This document shows, piece after piece, positions 42,216 through 52,394 of a DNA stretch of 64,000 bases (positions within the stretch are counted from its first letter, which is position 1; each line of letters starts with the position of its first letter). The translations under genes and the position numbers were made by a program. The DNA is from Ehretia macrophylla. Lineage: Eukaryota; Streptophyta; Magnoliopsida; Boraginales; Ehretiaceae. The notes beneath the pieces were generated by a model, which saw nothing but the letters and a program-made list of their open reading frames with translations, was not told where the DNA came from and searched no databases. Location: NCBI GenBank assembly GCA_037974665.1, contig CM075772.1:44110552-44174551 (forward strand), given 5' to 3'.

Positions 42216-43151
42216 ATAAATATTTTCAAGATTTATTTTAGAAATAATCATAAAAGCACAATAAATGTCATTATTTAAAATTATTCCCAAATATAAAATG
42301 GTCATCAGACTTCTTTGACCTTTGAAACCATAGTCAGACGATGATTGAATTTTGGTATTTGATAATAAAATGTTATATAATAATGAAAAATACTATAAAA
42401 TGTAATACAGTAAGTTCTTGATATACTAATAAAGAATGGCCAAGGAATAGCCATATAATACACGCCCTCAAACTTGCACATGTTTATAAACTTTGTTTTT
42501 TTTGCCAAACACGTTTATAAACTAGAGAGAGAGAGTGAGGGAGTGCTATGATGATATCGTTTACGGTGTGAAGTATTCCACCTTATAAGGTAATATATAT
42601 ATATATTCTGGAAAAATGTGCAGTAACTAAAAACATACAATACAGATGAGAGGCTGTGATATAGGTTTTCTTAAATGGCAAAGAAAATCCAAAATCAAGG
42701 CCAAGAAAAAAAAATTAGGATTTTGTTAATTTTGTGTTGAAATCGTGAAATTAATTCTACCTCCGAAGTCATAAACACATGTTATTATGAAAAAGTAAAT
42801 GCAATTTCACAAACCAAAAGACCACTTTCAGGAAACATCAATGAAAATGTTGAAGTGGCTATACGCCTATACCTCCTTCATCTCATGATTTTTTTTTTAT
42901 ATCTTAGACAACATTTAGAAATTAAATCATTGCAAAAAAGTTAAAAACAGTCACAAATGACTTTATGTAACAGTTTTTTTACTGTTGAATCCGCTTTCGT
43001 TGTCTATTATCTACTTCAATGGTGTTTTTGCAAATAAATAATAACGATAAAAAATTATTTCAATTTATTCTTTTAGCAAAGGATTTATCTAAAGACAATA
43101 TGATAAATGTCTCTTATTTACGATGATTTTAAAGTGAAACAACAAAAATAT
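42216..43151. other. AT-rich intergenic, nothing recognised
   Basis: No supported gene. An (AG)-rich run occurs at 42522-42540 and (TA) at 42594-42605. Confidence 0.4.
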
Positions 43152-43182
43152 TAAATACTTTTTGTGATAGTTTTTGCTAGTG

Positions 43183-43735
43183 TTTTTTTTGGTAAAGGAA
43201 GGGGACTTCCCTCAGGGACTTTATTAATAGACAAAAAATTTACGACGATGGAGGGGGACAAAAAATTTACAAGGATTTCATTCAATACAAAGATAGTTAC
43301 AAAGAACAGCGCAAAAAGGAACCTAAAATCTAAAATAGGAAAGGGCTGCCTTGTCAATTCGGATCATACCTCGAAACCTTTTGTAGTTGTCGGTTGATTC
43401 AATCACTTGAAGACCCGTAGCATTGACTCCTTAGATAGAAAGTTTGTTGGTTGGTTGCCTTTTTCTGAAAATGTGAGAAATAGAAGCTTTACAATCTTTA
43501 AAGAGTTTCCGAGCCATTTCAATTTCCATAGCAATTGTCCTACGTCCCCTGTCTTCCTTTTTGAACAAGATTAACAACTCTTAGGGCATCCATTTCCACC
43601 CACAGATTTGATATGCCTCTGTCTCTACAAAGTTGAAGACCCTTAATGAGAGCAAGAATTTCAGTTTTAAAAGGTGTTTGAGAGCCAAAGTTTGCAAAAA
43701 AGCCAAAGATAAAATCGCCTTGAAGTTTTCAGTTT
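43183..43735 (-). pseudogene. 5'-truncated L1 LINE: RNase H-like domain and 3' UTR
   Basis: On the minus strand the frame TEILALIKGLQLCRDRGISN leads into LWVEMDALRVVNLVQKG, the RVT_3 RNase H-like domain of plant L1 elements. After frameshifts a KRFRGMIRIDKAALSYFRF end is readable, then a 3' UTR with AATAAAG and a terminal A-run (43183-43190). The flanks 43152-43182 and 43736-43766 are similar over about 30 bp (TAAATACTTTTTGTGA against TAAATCCTTTTTGTGA), consistent with an old target-site duplication. Confidence 0.8.
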
Positions 43736-43869
43736 TAAATCCTTTTTGTGACTGTTTTTACTAGTTACTACAACAGTTTTTAAAAGTACATACAACGGTA
43801 TTTTTACCATTATAAACTTGTCATTTTTAAAATAATATATATGTAAGAGATTTTTTTTTTTAAATGAGT

Positions 43870-44035
43870 TGTACTGGGATATATTTTTCTAAATAGGTAG
43901 CAATGAGACTCGAAACCAAGACCTTTTGATATTAAACTTTTTATTTATGTAAATCTGACCATCTCATCTAAAAGTGAAATTGTTAAAGCGAAGTTTATTT
44001 TATTAATTTATTATCTTTAATAGCCAATACTTTTG
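43870..44035. repeat. Dispersed repeat also at 483-600 and 50385-50500
   Basis: The three copies share a GACTTGAA/ACTCGAA-like head, a CTCATCTAAAA core and a TTGTTAAAG-ATAAATTTATT tail. I know this general pattern as frequent in plant DNA but cannot assign a class. Confidence 0.5.
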
Positions 44036-44144
44036 TGAACAATTTTAAAAAAACATAAATAATTGTCTTTTACACTTGCAATGATCTTTTTTATATACTT
44101 TCAACAATTTTTTAACTAATCGGCAGTAATTTAAAACTAAGAAG

Positions 44145-45448
44145 CAGTGTTGTCGGAATCGTACGATTCACGATTCGAATTGTACGATTCGATACGATTC
44201 ACTTATAAAACGATGCGAATTGAATGCGAGAATCGTGAATCAATGTGAATCGTAGCGAATCGTATGAATCGTACGATTCACTTAATCGTTCGCGATTCGG
44301 GCGACAATTAAGAAAAGGCCAAAATATTTCAAAATTAGGAAACAAAAAACGTCCACTTCAATTTTTTTAAGTAAAATAAAATCCGCCCAATTTTAACAAA
44401 TATAAACAAATAAAATCAGAAAAAGACCCATTAATATTATCATTTATCACTTAATTATCAAGTTTTCAATTTTCAACTACAAAATCCCCAAAATAGAAAG
44501 CCCTAACTATTAAAATAGAGAGAGAGAACTTAGTTGTAGCCTGTAAGTGAGCTGATTGCAGATGAGAGGAAGACTTGGGAGATTTTCTTGGCCGTGTGAA
44601 GAACTGGAGAAGATAGCTTGTAAGTTGTAATTAGTGAGCTGTGTGTTTATTAGTTTGTATGTTAATCATTTTTTTTTTCGCTGAGGTACTACGCTAGCTG
44701 ATTACTTTGTTTTTTTATCTTTTGGAATCTAGTTGGTTTAATGGTTGGTCAGACTTTACTTTTGGCCTTTTGGAGTCTTGTTTGGTTTAATTGGTTGGTC
44801 AAACGGTGGTACTTGGCATTATATGGCATAAAAAATTGTTTGAGACTTAATTAAGAGTTTTGCTGATGCTTCTCAAGGTTTGGACCACTTTGGAGTTTAT
44901 TAATGTTATTGTTTACTAATGCTTTAATATATATTGCTTTATATGACTACTTTGTAACCTTTTTATGTTTTTGGTCAGAATTTAAATTTTAAAAAAAAAA
45001 CATAAATTTTTGACTTTTGAATTTTAATTATTTTATCTTATTTTGTCTTAACATCCAGGACTTTGGATCATAGCTTTAATGTCTTTATTTTGTAGAAAGT
45101 TCATACAAATAAATTTTGCATTGAGTCCATAAATATATACTTGTCTTTATAATTAAGTTATAATTAATTTTTTTATAAACTAAACTACTAAAGTTTAAAT
45201 ATTATTTTCTAATATCTAATTGTTTCGACTACTAGGGATAAGTGAAGTAGTGAACCACCTAGAAAAGTAACATAAACATATATTAATATGCATTCAAATG
45301 AAGAATCTCAACTAAAAACTGTTAATGGAAACATAATATATAAAATATCATCTAGTTTTAAATTTGTGATCGAATCGATACGATTCACGATTCGATTCGA
45401 TTTACGATTCAAAAAAATAATATTTCAATTCACGATTCGACAACTATG
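44145..45448. mobile_element. hAT-like non-autonomous element 3
   Basis: It begins CAGTGTTGTCGGAATCG and ends CGACAACTATG. Flanking octamers CTAAGAAG (44137-44144) and GTAAGAAG (45449-45456) form an 8-bp duplication with one mismatch. The left 165 bp and right 210 bp match elements 1 and 2, with dense GAATCGTACGATTC-like subterminal motifs. The 0.9-kb interior has an (AG) run near 44518-44527 and no recognised gene. It lies immediately upstream of the 45.7 kb PP2-like copy and may have removed its first exon. Confidence 0.82.
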
Positions 45449-45657
45449 GTAAGAAGTAATGAAATCTCAAATTTGGCAAGAAAGAGAGAAATAAGGTGGT
45501 CAAAAAGACAACCTAAATAATCAACTTTTCGGGCCTTTTTTTGTGTTTCTTCATCTGCTTGTTTCTTGTAGTAAACTTTTTATTTTAATTAATCCATGAT
45601 GCATTATTAATAATGTTTCCGAAAGTTAAACTGTTTTTGGCTCTTGTTCAATAATAG

Positions 45658-46250
45658 AGCTCCTGGATAGCAGCAAGAGAGCTTTCAATCGAATGGGGAG
45701 ACGACAAAATATATTGGAAATGGGCCGTCCTTCCTGACAGTGCTGGGTTAATTTCTCTCACTCTCTAGCTCGGTCACACACACACTGAAAGACAAAAATG
45801 TTAATTGATCAAAAGAGTAAAAACATTTTTTTCACAAGATCATGTGCATGTATATGTTTGTGTGCCGAGAGGAGGTGGCTGAGCTTATTGTCGTCTCTTG
45901 GCTTATCATTCGGGGGAAGATAGACTCCAGAAGGCTGCACCAAAAGACTGCCTACGCAGCATACTTTGTGTTCAAAGTCGCAGACAAGCACGACAATATT
46001 GATAAAGCAACTGCTGCTGTAAGATTCCTAAAGGAGAAACCGGACGGGGTTGATGATGAGGGCTACACAATTTTCATCGCGAAGAAACAGGCATCGAGGG
46101 AAGATGACCGATTTCCACAAAAGTGAGGTGACGGATGGATGGAGGTTAAGCTTGGAGACTTTTACAACTAGGAGGTGACGGTCTGACACAAAACGGGTCA
46201 GAAGATGGAAGCAAACAAATCCGGACGTATCGGTTTCTCGTCTAGCGTGT
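45658..46250 (+). pseudogene. Phloem protein 2-like gene copy 3, broken
   Basis: Exon 45658-45746 reads IAARELSIEWGDDKIYWKWA, then VLPDSAG. After an intron the next exon (from about 45868) reads EEVAELIVVSWLIIRGKIDS, then KTAYAAYFVFKVADKHDN, close to the PP2-A consensus. Three faults are visible. The acceptor AG has become CG (CCG before A-GAG-GAG). A TGA at 46124-46126 stands where the family has Arg. A TAG at 46169-46171 follows DGWMEVKLGDFYN. The distal end is degraded (IGFSSSV). The frame between faults is well kept, suggesting recent loss. Confidence 0.8.
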
Positions 46251-47084
46251 GATATAAGGGGACTAGATATGGCACCCCTTTAATTATGATAAAATGTTTG
46301 AGTTGTGAAGTACTCTTTGTTGTATAAATTATGAATAAATAAGAATTAAGTTCTTGGTTTTGTGGTTATTTAGCAATCATCCTTAGTTTTTTTATTTTTG
46401 CTTTTCAAAATTCTTTAGTAATGTGATTTATTTGAAATTAATTTATCAATGAAAAGACAAAAGTAATTCATTGTGCACTATTTTGCCTATGTGAACTATG
46501 ACTTTATCATATTATACTTTTTGGTGAAAGAATGGATTTTGTATATAGTTTAAGCCATTTCTCCAACCCCTTCTCGTCACATTTGGTAGGTAAAATTATC
46601 TAGTAATGGAAGCACGTCGCTCCATTTAAGTGAGTCTATGTTAAATTTTGATTTGGATGCTTTCCTTTAGGGAGGTAAAGAAATTCGATGATTGAAATCG
46701 CACCATTTGACTAAATGAAGGGTCAAGTTTTTTTTCACAAAAATTTTTCTATAACGTACTAAATGCTAGGTTCTAAAGAAAAATCATTCCAAACAATTAT
46801 TTAGATGTCTTATGAAGGATTTAGGATATAGAATAGGATGATCATAAAAATATATAAAGATAACATATATTTTTATGTTTGAGAACCAATCGGTTGACTT
46901 TTTAGCCAACTTGGGAGTTAAGGCAATGCTGTAACTTTTCAAGAAGCGAAGGACTACAGAGATCTTCAGGGAATGATCAAGCTAGATAAATTAGAATTCC
47001 CTAGTTTTCGATTCTGATTTAGGATTATTAGATTTACTTTTGGTTTTTATTTTATAGGATCTTGTAAAAAGGAGTGCATGTACT
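46251..47084. other. Intergenic downstream of PP2-like copy 3
   Basis: No gene is supported. 46620-46800 is weakly similar to 24040-24250. Confidence 0.4.
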
Positions 47085-47220
47085 CCTTTTAGAGTAGAAG
47101 GACGATGGAGCAGGTAAGTCCCCTATCCTCCCACGAAGGTTAGACATTATATCCCCCTTCGTTTTGTAACTTTCTTTTTAGTATTAATAAAATCTCGGAG
47201 GGTATCGCCCCTCTTTTCTT

Positions 47221-47235
<15 letters not shown>
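47085..47235 (+). pseudogene. LINE 3' UTR tail
   Basis: A 3' UTR-like stretch with AATAAAATC near 47190 and CGGAGGGTATCGCCCC precedes a run of 15 A. It resembles the ends at 6420-6535 and 42160-42215. A (TA)n run continues to about 47263. No coding part remains. Confidence 0.6.
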
Positions 47236-47263
<28 letters not shown>

Positions 47264-47273
<10 letters not shown>

Positions 47274-47699
47274 TGTTTGAGAAATTACAAAATCTTTGTA
47301 TAATTGTTACCTAGCAATGAGCTTTACGCTGTCTTCTTAATTAATAAAGATAATAATTATATATGCTTATAGATCATAGCATGAGTTACACATGATTAAG
47401 AGAAAAAACAATCAAGAATTTCAGAAGAGAATTCGAAATGTTAAACCTTGCTCCAATAGATCTGATTGTTTTACATGGTTGTCGAGAAAGAAGAGCAGCT
47501 TTACTATAGTTCCTTTTGGGATAAGTATGCCCTAAAAATAACTAGCACCATGCAGAAATTTCAGTATATATAATGGATACATGCATGTGCAATTTATTAG
47601 TATTAATGATTCATTCATTTATGAGCATGTTTCTTATTTGACCTTTCTTTTACCCCTACTCCCATGAGATTCAAATCTTAGTCTCCGAACTGTTAGGGG
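47264..47699. other. Intergenic, nothing recognised
   Basis: AT-rich. 47325-47420 resembles 24397-24480. No gene is supported. Confidence 0.4.
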
Positions 47700-47704
47700 G
47701 AATA

Positions 47705-48228
47705 TGTTAAGAATCATGAGGTTTCATCTTAAAACCAACTGGTGCCAAGTGGAGTAGTCCAGGAGTAGCCCACGATCTTATAAGGTAGTTTTAGAATTTC
47801 TGATTTTTCGATATGAGACAAGTGTAATATTCTAACACTCCCCCTCATGTGTGACCTGATTTGAGTCTTTGAGAGGGGTCACACGTGGAAGTTTGAACAC
47901 ATGTGAACCTAATTTTGAGATGGCTACACACATGAAAGATTGAACACACATGGTAGATTAACACATGTGGAAGATTGAATACACGTGAAAAAATTGAAGA
48001 TGCATGGAACATGACACATGCAAAAGATTGAACACACGTGGACCTGATTTAAGATGGGTCACACGCGAATGAATAAAACTAGACCTAGGGCTCAGCTCTG
48101 ATACCATGTTATCAATCATGAGGTTCTATCTTAAAACCAATTGGTGTCAAATGAAGTAGTCCAAAATTTTATAAGGTGGTTTTAGAGTTTTTTAATTTTT
48201 CGATGTAAATCAATTATATATTCTAACA
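47705..48228 (-). mobile_element. TRIM (miniature LTR retrotransposon)
   Basis: Two short LTRs (47705-47837, 133 bp, and 48107-48228, 122 bp) share TGTTAGAATAT at their minus-strand start and AACA at the end. Next to the 5' LTR the primer site TGGTATCAGAGCTGAGC (minus strand, ending 48106) is complementary to initiator tRNA-Met. Next to the 3' LTR is the purine tract TGAGGGGGAG. The 270-bp interior is made of degenerate 'acacgtggaagattgaac' repeats and encodes nothing. Flanks GAATA (47700-47704) and GAGTA (48229-48233) are a 5-bp duplication with one change. Total 524 bp. Confidence 0.92.
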
Positions 48229-48233
48229 GAGTA

Positions 48234-48966
48234 ACTATGAAGAGATAAAACTTTGCTGTATTTCTGTGCTTCACAAATACATTGCTTTACAGATTTGCAT
48301 TATATACAAGAATGCTATAACATGATAAGAGTAGATGTACACAAATCATTCCTAAAGAGATGAAGCTGCTATCTCCGAGAATATGTTGAATCTTTGGATT
48401 AGTTGGAGTATCAAGCAGACCGGATGGTTTAGGACTCTTGCTTAATAGTAACCTATCAATAGGATACTCCATGAATCTATTATTTCTCATGTTATATTAT
48501 TACTATTATTATTACTGTTGTTGTTGTTGTTTATTATAATTTTTTATATGTGTATGAATACATTAAGGTTTTTGGTTCAAGTAAATAATTTGGGTACGCA
48601 TTAGCCACGCACAAAAGGTCTAAATCATAGATACTTGAGTTATAATCTAGCTCATAACCAGATGATGAAGTTTGGCATTTCACCAGGGTAAGATTACAAT
48701 GAGAAAGTCTTTTGTGATAGGATGACATGCCTTTGTCATTGGAGGTCTTTCCAAACTTGTCTCACTAGTGCATGTGTTATGTATTGCACATGACCACTAT
48801 AGGTGTGATCTCTAGACCAATACTATCAAAGAGAAAGATCATTATAACTATTCCTATTAAGTGGACAGTGCTCTTAATCTTGAGCATATGTGAATTTTAA
48901 AGACTATTACTCGAATTTTGAGAATTTAAGAAGAAATGGTGACTAGTTTGGAGATTGTTGGTAGTG
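48234..48966. other. Intergenic, nothing recognised
   Basis: Contains a short (TTA/TTG)n run at about 48490-48535. No gene is supported. Confidence 0.4.
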
Positions 48967-49262
48967 TTTTTTTTCCGCTAAGTAAGCATTTTGTATTTCC
49001 TCCAAAAAAAAGTATATAGGGGGGTCCAAGACCAATTACATAAAGTAGATGAAAGCAAGTCATTCCCGCACCGGTTACAAACAACTAGAAATGGTCTAAC
49101 AAGAATAAGCAAAGCAAGAAATACAACCAAAAAACATAAAACAAGAAACAAAAAGGACACAAGATAAGGAGCCGAACACGAAGAGGCAATCAAGAAGAAC
49201 CGAATCAAGGAGCAAAGAGAGATATTCGAGAAGCTTCATGCTCAAGAGAGCCTTCAATATCC
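48967..49262 (-). pseudogene. LINE 3'-end fragment
   Basis: On the minus strand the piece ends in an A-run (48967-48974) after a GGAGGAAATACAAAATGC 3' UTR. Similar decamers GTTGGTAGTG and GTTAGTAGTG sit at the two borders, a probable target duplication. No domain could be read with certainty. Confidence 0.5.
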
Positions 49263-49369
49263 AGTGTTAGTAGTGGTTGTGTTAAATATATGGGTAAAAT
49301 TTTGGATTTTCAAATGAATTCTACAAAATTTTATGAAATTCATTTGTTCCAAATAATATGCAAGTAGAA

Positions 49370-49610
49370 TGATTGAAGAGTTTTTAATGAAAAAAATTTG
49401 CAATAGAGATTCTCTCTATTTTGCGATTTTGACGGTAAAGCGAAAGTCAAAGAGTGAGAAGTTTTAATTGAGCCGAATAAAAATGATATAAAAAGGTTAT
49501 TTAAGTAATTTTATTTAATTTCATTTAGTTTAGAATAATTAATTTTTTAGATTAAAAATAAATAAATATTAAAAAATAATTAGAACTAGTAGAAAATACA
49601 TCGAAAATGG
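49370..49610. repeat. Dispersed repeat copy (partner 29135-29380)
   Basis: Same orientation as the 29 kb copy, sharing AGAGATTCTCTCTATTTT and AAAAGGTTATTTAAG segments. Non-coding. Confidence 0.7.
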
Positions 49611-49639
49611 CATGCATGTTGAGCCCTACCAATCTCATC

Positions 49640-50100
49640 TTTGACCCTTGTAATTCTCTAAGAGTAAGTTTTTGAAGTGAATAGAATTAAACCTTCCAAG
49701 AGCAGAGGATCTTTTGTTTTTGCACCTCTTGGAACATAATATGAGAGTATTCCGAGTATCCTCAACAACAACATAAAACTCAGGGTGACTAGTCCAAATA
49801 TCAAAGAATTTGAAAGGAGAGGCTCTATTCGACATTTCACAAGCAATTCTAAGCACCAATGGGCAATGGTTTCACAAACCCTCAACATTTCAATACAGAC
49901 ATGATCAGATTCAGCAAATGAATTCAACCACGAGCTGTTAAGAAGAACTGTTATCAATTTTGCTGATCACTCGCAAGTTATCTTCCGCTACCATTAGTAC
50001 TCCAAATAAATAAGGGACCCAACACTTTGATGAACAATCAGACTAGCATTGTCAAGACATTCATTAAAGTCCAACGCACCTGGGGGTAGGTGATCATTAA
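49640..50100 (-). pseudogene. LINE endonuclease C-terminal fragment
   Basis: In shifting minus-strand frames the order FNECLDNASLIVHQSVGSLF, IWSTNGSG, LNSSWLNSFAESDH, CPLVLRIA, ASPFKFFDIWTSHPEF is readable. This is the end of the L1 apurinic-like endonuclease and the linker to RT in plant LINEs (family: SDHCPLVL, PFRFFNMW). The SDH motif that carries catalytic residues is partly present. It sits directly upstream of the 50 kb PP2-like copy. No RT follows. Confidence 0.75.
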
Positions 50101-50193
50101 TAAAAAGTTTTCTTTTCTTTTATATTCATCGATGATGCATTATTAACAATGTTTTTGCAACTTCTACTGCTTCTGACTCTTGTTCAATAACAG

Positions 50194-50998
50194 AGCTTTC
50201 AATCTCATGGGTAGACGACCCAAAATATTGGAAATGGACCATCCGTCCTGATAGTGCTGGGTTCTCTCTCTCTCTCCCTCTCTCTTTTGTATTTATTGTT
50301 GTATTTCTCTCTCTGTCGGTTGTATTTATTACATTATTTATTTATTGTGTTCAACATGCTCGTGAATGTAATTTTAAAAATGAATTGCAGTGAGTTTTGA
50401 AGCCACAATTTTTGACACCTAGGCTTTAATATAATATTAAATAATCAACTCATCTAAAAATTTAAATTGTTAAAGATAAATTTATTGCATTTATTAATTG
50501 TGTTCAACACTCTCGAGCTCTGTCTCACGCACACTATAAGAAAAATATATTAATTGAAAATAGTAAAACATGTATCTTTTACCCTCCAATACTGTGGTTT
50601 CTTTACATGATTATAATTTGCATGTTTATTATGTTTGTGTGTAGACAGGAGGGTGGCTGAGCTTGTAGGCGTCTCTTGGCTTGACATTAGTGGGAAGATA
50701 GACACTAGAAGGTTGTCGTTGAAGACTGGCTATGCAGCATATATATTTTGTGTTCAAAGTCGAGGAGAATCACAAGAGATTGATAAAGCAATGGCTGCTG
50801 TAAGGTTCCTAAATGAAAAAGTGGATATATGGGACTGACGATGAGGGTTACCCGGTGTTCGTCGCTAAGAACCAGGAGCCCGGGGAAAATGGTCGATTTG
50901 CACATCTTGGGACTGACGGATGGATAATTGTGGGAGATTAAGAACGATAACTGGAAATCCGGTCTCGTTGTGAGGGGTATTGATATTCGTCCCAACTG
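50194..50998 (+). pseudogene. Phloem protein 2-like gene copy 4, broken
   Basis: Exon 50194-50260 (LSISWVDDPKYWKWTIRPDS) lacks about 18 bp at its start compared with copy 3. After the intron, exon 50645-50998 reads VAELVGVSWLDISGKIDTRR, then LKTGYAAYIF, DEGYPVFVAKNQEPGENG, TDGWII and the true family end WKSGLVVRGIDIRPN. One extra G after the acceptor and two further frame changes (near 50830 and 50935) break it. The stop codon TGA at 50996-50998 lies only 11 bp before the CACTA end at 51010. It is the only copy with a recognisable C-terminus. Confidence 0.82.
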
Positions 50999-51009
50999 AA
51001 GATAATTGT

Positions 51010-51027
51010 CACTACAAGAAAAAACGG
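51010..51027 (+). repeat. CACTA left terminal repeat
   Basis: CACTACAAGAAAAAACGG is preceded by TGT, a possible 3-bp target duplication whose partner is not in view. Confidence 0.85.
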
Positions 51028-51090
51028 TTTCGGCGACGGAGCGTCGCTATGCCGTCGCTTTTTGGCGAGGGCTCGGCGAGGGAGACCGTC

Positions 51091-51369
51091 CCTCGCCGAA
51101 TCGGCGAGGGACAAGGCCTTCCCTCGCCGATTCGGTGAGGGACGAGACTTTTCCTCGCCGAGTCGGCGTGGGGAGGCCATGTCCCTCGCCGAATCAGCGA
51201 GGGACGGTGTCGGCCCTCGCCGATTCGGCGAGGGAACTCGCTATTCCTCGCGGAATCGGCAAGGGAACTCGCTATTCCTCGCGGAATCGGCGAGGGAAGG
51301 CCTTGTCCCTCGCCGATTCGGCGAGGGATCTCGCTGTCCCTCGCTGACTTGGCGAGGGAATTAGACGTT
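51091..51369 (+). repeat. 31-bp palindromic array, nine units
   Basis: The core CCTCGCCGATTCGGCGAGG (a near-perfect palindrome) starts at 51091, 51122, 51153, 51184, 51215, 51246, 51277, 51308 and 51339, an exact 31-bp period. Linkers of about 11 bp vary. The GC-rich array sits in AT-rich DNA and forms the subterminal region of the CACTA element. Such repeats usually bind the element's own TNPA-type protein. An extra core occurs at about 51464 and a relative at 54755-54790. Confidence 0.95.
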
Positions 51370-51902
51370 TCTTGCCAATTCACTTTTATGTTTAGATTGA
51401 ACAAATAAAATTAGAAAATTTAAGAAAGCTCAATTCAAACAATTAGGCAACTGACAATCATTCCCCTCGCCGATTCGGCCCCAACATTTTTGATGCTACA
51501 TGAAAATAGTCGTAATTTATAATTACTACAAACAATTACTTCTAAGTTTAAATTTAACAATTATGATTATTTCATATAATAATTTATGAGTGTTTTAAAA
51601 ACATTGAATTTAAATTTAATAATATGTAGTAAATTTATTTTAAATAATTATACATGTAACTAGTGAGTAATTTTTTTCCTTTTTAAAATGTCCTAGATTG
51701 GCGTATACATAACTATATACAAAATTTATATTTAACGTCATGCAAAATAGAAATAATTATTTCTTTCAAATTGACTTCACGAAATTATAATTAAAGCATT
51801 TTCTTATAAGAGTTAATGCATTACAAGCATTAACTTAATTTTACATTTTTGGGAATTACTAAAGGATTACATGGCGTGCATTTTTTATAATGCAACACAA
51901 CG

Positions 51903-52040
51903 ACTTAATACCTAACCCCCTATAAAGATTACACATTATTTTCGAGGGCTTACATAAACACACCTACTTAATACCTAAAACCCTATAAAGATTACAAATT
52001 ATTTTCGAGGGCTTACATAAACACACCTACTTAATACCTA
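51903..52040. repeat. 63-bp tandem repeat, about 2.2 units
   Basis: ACTTAATACCTAA starts at 51903, 51966 and 52029, each followed by a CCTATAAAGATTACA and TTTTCGAGGGCTTACATA segment in the first two units. Non-coding. Confidence 0.9.
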
Positions 52041-52175
52041 ACATAGTACTGCAATATCACTAATACATAACAAGTGCACACTACACATCAGGTAGAAGAA
52101 CGTAGTAACATTGTTATATTTAGTAACAATTTCTACTATTGCTGATGCTTCTAAGATGATAAAAAGATATAGATA

Positions 52176-52394
52176 TTAGGGAAAAAAGTTTGGTAAATAG
52201 ATCCGCTGCATGTCGGCTTGAACTTTTTGGCCTACTTGGGCATTAGAAATGTATCTGTCGTACTTTGGCGGAGCATTTAGATCAAGTTGGGGTTTAACGT
52301 ATTCGTTGTAAATTGGATACTTTTGCATTGTATCCATCTTTTCATCTTTAGTCACTGGACGATTAGTTGAGTGGTGTTGTTGATCCTTACTCAT
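52176..52394 (-). CDS. Small unrecognised open frame
   Basis: Seventy-two codons starting ATG (MSKDQQHHSTNRPVTKDEKM) with a mixed, non-repetitive composition and the run YNEYVKPQLDLNAPPKYDRY. No family is recognised. It lies within the span between the CACTA end and its genes. It may be random, or a fragment of a captured gene. Confidence 0.2.
   Translation of the reverse strand: MSKDQQHHSTNRPVTKDEKMDTMQKYPIYNEYVKPQLDLNAPPKYDRYISNAQVGQKVQADMQRIYLPNFFP

Noticed and set aside
51091..51369. CRISPR-like regular array
   Set aside because: The exact 31-bp period and palindromic units look like a CRISPR at first sight. However, the repeat occupies most of each period, linkers are only about 11 bp and partly repeated, and the context is a plant CACTA end.
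51006..51404. Arg/Ser-rich 100-130 codon frames over the CACTA array
   Set aside because: They are translations of a 31-bp repeat on both strands, an expected artefact.
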